Below are positions 7,562 to 10,907 of a stretch of 10,907 nt of DNA, piece after piece (positions within the stretch are counted from its first letter, which is position 1; each line of letters starts with the position of its first letter). The notes beneath the pieces are model-generated. The model ran no database searches. It was not told where the DNA came from and saw only the letters and a list, made by a program, of their open reading frames with translations. Source of the DNA: Deltaproteobacteria bacterium (GTDB lineage Bacteria; Desulfobacterota; DSM-4660; Desulfatiglandales; B25-G16); NCBI GenBank assembly GCA_003646935.1, contig QMLW01000022.1, positions 1 to 10,907 on the forward strand, in the 5' to 3' direction. The translations under genes and the position numbers were made by a program.

Positions 7562-9697
7562 ATGACCGTCCGAAGGATTCTCATATACACGCCGATTGTG
7601 GTGGTAATATTCTTGCTCCAGTCATATCTCTGGGTGCCCACCTATGAGGAGCAATCAAAGGGCAATCCCAACCGTCTCAACGAATATATCACCGCATCCA
7701 TCGGCGATGCTCACGTCTTGAACCCCGTCCTCTCATCGGATTCAGCAAGCAGCCAAATCGAAAATATGGTCTTTGAGGGGCTCATCGACAGGGATGAAGA
7801 CCTCAACTTCAGGGGACGCCTCGCCACCTCCTGGGAGATCTTTGAGGAGGCATTCTTTTACATAAACGAGGAGGCGGAGATACCCGGCGTAGGCAGGGCG
7901 AGAGCCGGGGAGGTGGTGGAGCTTCTCAATAAGGCGAGGGCCGAAGATCTGCCGGTCACCCCTCAAATCAAGGTGTCCTTGGGGCATATCAAGGAGATAT
8001 CCACCATTCCAGCCAGGAATTTCACGGTAACTAGGATTGAGAACAAGGAAAAGACCAACAAAAGGGGGAAGGAAATACGAATTCAGGTCAGGGCACCCGC
8101 CAGGATTAAACTAGTATTGGATCATGTGGATCAGGACCTCTTTCAAAACCTCGAGGTCATCCTGGGAGGGGACTACTTCCGCTCCTTTGACGCTCTGTCC
8201 TATGTAGAGGTCGAGGGGGATATCGGCCGATTAAAAAAGGAAGCATATGCACGGCAGGTTCTTCCCCCTACAGAACACAACCCGATCATCCTCTTTCAAC
8301 TCCGTCCCAACGTTAAATTTCACGACGGTCACATCTTCGATGCCAACGACGTCAAGTTCACCTATGAGGCCTTAATGAATCCCAAGAACCTCTCACCCCG
8401 CGTATCCAATTACGAGCCGGTGAAGGAGGTGGAGGTTGTCGATCCTCTGACCGTGCGCATCACCTATAAGCGGCTCTACTCCTTGGCCTTAAGCACGTGG
8501 GGCATGGGAATCCTCCCCGAGCATATCCTCAATGATGAAGCATTGAGAAAAGAAGCCATTGAATTAGGCAAAGACCCGAATAAGTTCTCCATGCGGCAGA
8601 GCAGGTTCAATCGCAATCCCATCGGATGCGGCCCATTCGTGTTTCGGGAGTGGAAATCGGATCAGTACATTATCCTGGATCGCTTTGACGAGTATTGGGA
8701 AGGTCCACCCAACTACAAACGCTACATCTATCGAATTATCCCCGATCTTCTCACCCAGGAGATGGAGTTCTATGCGGGCACCGTGGATAGCTACGGCGTT
8801 CAACCCCACCAGGTTGAGCGCCTCAAGGACGATCCCCAGTATCAGAGTTTCTCCGGACCCTCCTTCGGCTATACGTACATCGGCTATAACATGCGCCGAA
8901 AACCCTTCGACGACCGCAGGGTCCGAACAGCCCTGAGCATGGCCATCGATGTGGACAAGATCATCAAATACGTGCTCTATGGTCAGGGAGAGCGAATTAC
9001 AGGTCCCTTTGTGAAGCAAACCGATTACTACAATCATAGCATCAAACCGATACCCTACGATCCGGATGGGGCCCTGAGGCTGCTTGAGGAAGCCGGCTGG
9101 AGGCGCAGCGAGAAGGGCTGGCTGGAAAAAGACGGAAAGCGATTTGAATTTACCCTTATCACCAATAGCGGCAATGACCTCAGAAAGGCGGTCCTCGCCA
9201 TCGCCCAGGATGGATGGAGACAGATCGGCATCGATGTGCGGACCGATCTCCTGGAGTGGGCCGTGTTCATCCAGGAACGCGTGGATAAGGCGGATTTCGA
9301 CGCCCTGGTCCTGGGCTGGAGCATGGGGATCGAGCCGGATCTCTACGAGGTATTCCACTCAAGCCAGACCAATCCCGATCAGCTCAACTTCGTTGGCTCT
9401 AAGAACGAGGAGGCAGACGATCTCATCATCAAGGTAAGGCGGGAATATAACCACGAAAAGCAGGTGGAGTACTGCCACAGGCTTCACGAGATCATCGCAA
9501 CCGAGCAGCCCTACACATTCCTCTATGTAGCCAAATGGACGGCGGTGCTGGATAAGAAGATTGTAATAAAGGAAACCGATCCCGAGGGCAAGGTGGTCTA
9601 TAAAAAGATCACGCCCACCAAGACCGGTACCTACACGTTTCACTTCAACAAGTGGATCAAGCTCCCTGAGGTGCCCAGCTTCGCACTAGAAGGATAG
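7562..9697 (+). CDS. ABC transporter substrate-binding protein, family 5 (peptide type), with large insertion
   Basis: This 711-residue extracytoplasmic protein would capture oligopeptides or similar solutes for the adjacent ABC permeases. Residues 6-24 form a hydrophobic signal or anchor segment without a lipobox cysteine, so the protein may stay anchored by an uncleaved helix. Family 5 landmarks are LNPVLSSDSASSQIENMVFEGL (split as 53-63 and 64-74), LATSWEI (87-93), LRPNVKFHDG (247-256), NDVKFTYEAL (262-271), NPIGCGPFVF (352-361) and FDDRRVRTALSMAID (449-463). Typical members have about 500-560 residues. The excess is mainly a 145-residue stretch (about 96-240) between LATSWEI and the KFHDG strand, which are normally separated by only about ten residues. 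The ATG at 7562 has no clear Shine-Dalgarno before it, so the start is the least certain part, although the hydrophobic segment directly following supports it. The specific ligand cannot be told. Confidence 0.9.
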   Translation: MTVRRILIYTPIVVVIFLLQSYLWVPTYEEQSKGNPNRLNEYITASIGDAHVLNPVLSSDSASSQIENMVFEGLIDRDEDLNFRGRLATSWEIFEEAFFYINEEAEIPGVGRARAGEVVELLNKARAEDLPVTPQIKVSLGHIKEISTIPARNFTVTRIENKEKTNKRGKEIRIQVRAPARIKLVLDHVDQDLFQNLEVILGGDYFRSFDALSYVEVEGDIGRLKKEAYARQVLPPTEHNPIILFQLRPNVKFHDGHIFDANDVKFTYEALMNPKNLSPRVSNYEPVKEVEVVDPLTVRITYKRLYSLALSTWGMGILPEHILNDEALRKEAIELGKDPNKFSMRQSRFNRNPIGCGPFVFREWKSDQYIILDRFDEYWEGPPNYKRYIYRIIPDLLTQEMEFYAGTVDSYGVQPHQVERLKDDPQYQSFSGPSFGYTYIGYNMRRKPFDDRRVRTALSMAIDVDKIIKYVLYGQGERITGPFVKQTDYYNHSIKPIPYDPDGALRLLEEAGWRRSEKGWLEKDGKRFEFTLITNSGNDLRKAVLAIAQDGWRQIGIDVRTDLLEWAVFIQERVDKADFDALVLGWSMGIEPDLYEVFHSSQTNPDQLNFVGSKNEEADDLIIKVRREYNHEKQVEYCHRLHEIIATEQPYTFLYVAKWTAVLDKKIVIKETDPEGKVVYKKITPTKTGTYTFHFNKWIKLPEVPSFALEG

Positions 9698-9701
9698 CAT
9701 T

Positions 9702-9806
9702 GGAAACTGGAAACTAGAAACTGGACAAATAATGAGGGCTATATATCCTGATAAAAAGCTGATTCCGAATTCTTACCAAGTTTTGAGTTTCAAGTATCAA
9801 GTTTCA
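9702..9806. repeat. Two opposed triplets of a GAAACT-type heptamer
   Basis: Three tandem heptamers GGAAACT, GGAAACT, AGAAACT occupy 9702-9722. After 63 bases, three heptamers AGTTTCA, AGTATCA, AGTTTCA occupy 9786-9806. The second set is the reverse complement of TGAAACT-type units, so the arms can pair at 17 of 21 positions. The element lies wholly in the 180-base gap between the binding-protein stop and the permease start. It could form a long-looped hairpin in the message, be a dispersed genomic repeat, or bind a protein. Confidence 0.7.
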
Positions 9807-9877
9807 GTGAATGGTTATCCCTTAAATACCACGTGGCGAGTGCAAACCACTTTAATCAATAATGAGGATGGTTAAGA

Positions 9878-10837
9878 ATGGTATCATTCATAGGCAGAAG
9901 CATTATACAGAAGATCGTGACCCTGTTCTTCGTCTCGGTGGTATCCTTTTTAATCATCCACCTGGCCCCTGGCGAGCCAAGCCAGGTGGATCCTTTGAAC
10001 CCCAAATTCACCCCCGAAATGGTCGAGCGATTTCGACAGGAATTCCACCTCGACAAACCCCTCTATATCCAGTACCTGTACTTTTACCATGACCTTTTCA
10101 CCGGGAGAACCACTTCATGGAAGGACAACCAGTCAGTGCTCACCAAGATCTGGGAACGGTTCCTGAACTCTTTACCGCTGTTTATCGTGGGTACCATCCT
10201 CACCTGGACCCTTTCCTTTCCCATTGGTATCCGATCAGCCCTGTTCAGGGGAGGGGCCTATGACCGAGGCGCCACCTTCTTTTCGTACCTGTTGATCTCC
10301 ATCCCTGGATTCTTCTTCGCCTATATACTGATCATCTTCGTGGTAACCAGATTCCACGTGCCGGTGATCGGCATGCAGACCTTTGGCATCGGGGACGCCA
10401 CCTTGCCCAATCTCATCATGGACCGAATCTGGCATCTCCTGATCCCATCCGTACTGGGAGCCACCGCGGGAATCGCGGTGCTCTCCAGGTATGTGCGGAG
10501 CCAGATGCTCGAGGTTGAGGGCCAGGATTATGTCAGAACGGCAAAGGCAAAGGGCCTCCCGCCGGACCAGGTGCACTACAAACACGCTCTTCGCAATGCC
10601 CTGCTGCCCTTCGTAACCATGTTCGGCCTGATCCTGCCCGGTCTCATCGGTGGATCCGTGATCATCGAGTCCATCTTCTCCTGGCCGGGTATGGGGAGGA
10701 TGGCATACGAGGCCATCCTGGCTCGGGACTATCCGATTATACTCACGGTGAACTTCGTCTCGGCCATCCTGGTGCTGGCCGGCACCTTTGTCTCTGATGT
10801 GCTCTATATGGTGGTCGATCCGAGGATACGTTTGTGA
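9878..10837 (+). CDS. ABC transporter permease, DppB/OppB family
   Basis: This 319-residue inner-membrane protein is one of the two permeases of a peptide-type ABC importer. A first membrane helix (about 10-29) is followed by the usual periplasmic stretch with FHLDKPLYIQYLYF (56-69). The remaining helices lie near 98-120, 134-157, 186-206, 243-265 and 286-311. The cytoplasmic EAA loop that docks the ATPase is DYVRTAKAKGLPPDQV (217-232) followed by HALRNALLPF. ESIFSWPGMG (264-273) and the terminal VDPRIRL are family signatures. The length is normal. The ATG has a weak GAGG (9864-9867) about ten bases upstream. It shares the transcript direction with the binding-protein gene 180 bases before it and overlaps the next gene by one base. 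Confidence 0.95.
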   Translation: MVSFIGRSIIQKIVTLFFVSVVSFLIIHLAPGEPSQVDPLNPKFTPEMVERFRQEFHLDKPLYIQYLYFYHDLFTGRTTSWKDNQSVLTKIWERFLNSLPLFIVGTILTWTLSFPIGIRSALFRGGAYDRGATFFSYLLISIPGFFFAYILIIFVVTRFHVPVIGMQTFGIGDATLPNLIMDRIWHLLIPSVLGATAGIAVLSRYVRSQMLEVEGQDYVRTAKAKGLPPDQVHYKHALRNALLPFVTMFGLILPGLIGGSVIIESIFSWPGMGRMAYEAILARDYPIILTVNFVSAILVLAGTFVSDVLYMVVDPRIRL

Positions 10838-10907
10838 TGAATATCGATAAGGCAGATACCCGTGGAACATTAGAGATGGAGGGGCCTCTTGCAGCTCCGC
10901 GGAAAAC
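10837..10907 (+). CDS. Start of second ABC permease, DppC/OppC-like (3' partial)
   Basis: The ATG at 10837 overlaps the preceding TGA stop by one base (TGATG), and the frame stays open for 23 full codons to the window edge. The visible residues are polar (beginning MNIDKADTRG), which fits the cytoplasmic N-terminal tail that precedes the first helix in DppC/OppC proteins. Identity is inferred mainly from position: DppC follows DppB in nearly all such operons. Nothing diagnostic of the domain itself is visible yet. Confidence 0.65.
   Translation, partial: MNIDKADTRGTLEMEGPLAAPRK

Noticed and set aside
8564..9358. Long antisense open frame (264 codons) inside the binding-protein gene
   Set aside because: The + strand carries clear family-5 motifs through this region. 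The - strand frame has no recognisable domain and is an expected by-product of codon bias.
9862..10092. Earlier ATG frame (76 codons) at the start of the permease region
   Set aside because: It is out of frame with the DppB motifs. The frame starting at 9878 encodes the complete permease.

Overview
The window reads as chromosomal DNA from an anaerobic bacterium with amino-acid and carboxylate metabolism. The main signs are a ferredoxin-type 2-oxoacid oxidoreductase carrying its own flavin/iron-sulfur subunit, a TRAP carboxylate transporter, and a peptide-type ABC importer with an unusually large binding protein. The combination fits Desulfobacterota-like or other strictly anaerobic lineages best. 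That placement is inferred from gene content and no marker gene confirms it. All intact genes are on the + strand; the only - strand gene is a broken remnant.

Layout. (1) 1-1195: the TRAP transporter large membrane subunit (DctM type), cut at its 5' end by the window edge. (2) 1314-2312: a PLP-dependent lyase of the D-cysteine desulfhydrase / ACC deaminase / L-cysteate sulfo-lyase family. A strong Shine-Dalgarno sequence sets its start. (3) 2508-6931: a tight four-gene operon, in the order gamma, GltD-like flavoprotein fused to a 2x[4Fe-4S] ferredoxin, alpha, beta. It encodes a complete thiamine-diphosphate 2-oxoacid oxidoreductase, with a candidate TTGACA promoter in front. (4) 6947-7312, - strand: a remnant of an altronate dehydratase / sulfolactate sulfo-lyase (UxaA/SuyB) family gene. 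It appears to join the first ~25 codons of the family directly to its last ~95 codons, which points to an internal deletion. (5) 7562 to the end: an ABC importer locus made of a 711-residue family-5 substrate-binding protein, a DppB/OppB permease, and the first codons of a second permease overlapping it. The binding-protein/permease gap carries two opposed triplets of a GAAACT-type heptamer.

How the parts may work together. The TRAP system would import a small organic anion. The lyase family yields a 2-oxoacid plus ammonia and a sulfur or other leaving group. The oxidoreductase would turn a 2-oxoacid into acyl-CoA, with electrons leaving through the fused ferredoxin/flavoprotein subunit, possibly to NAD(P). 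This chain is inferred from adjacency and family chemistry; the substrate cannot be read from sequence. The most notable points are the one-polypeptide electron-transfer subunit, the ~145-residue insertion in the binding protein, the internally deleted UxaA-family gene, the atypical active-site loop of the lyase, and the opposed heptamer repeats. I found no CRISPR array, RNA gene, insertion sequence or clearly new defence system.
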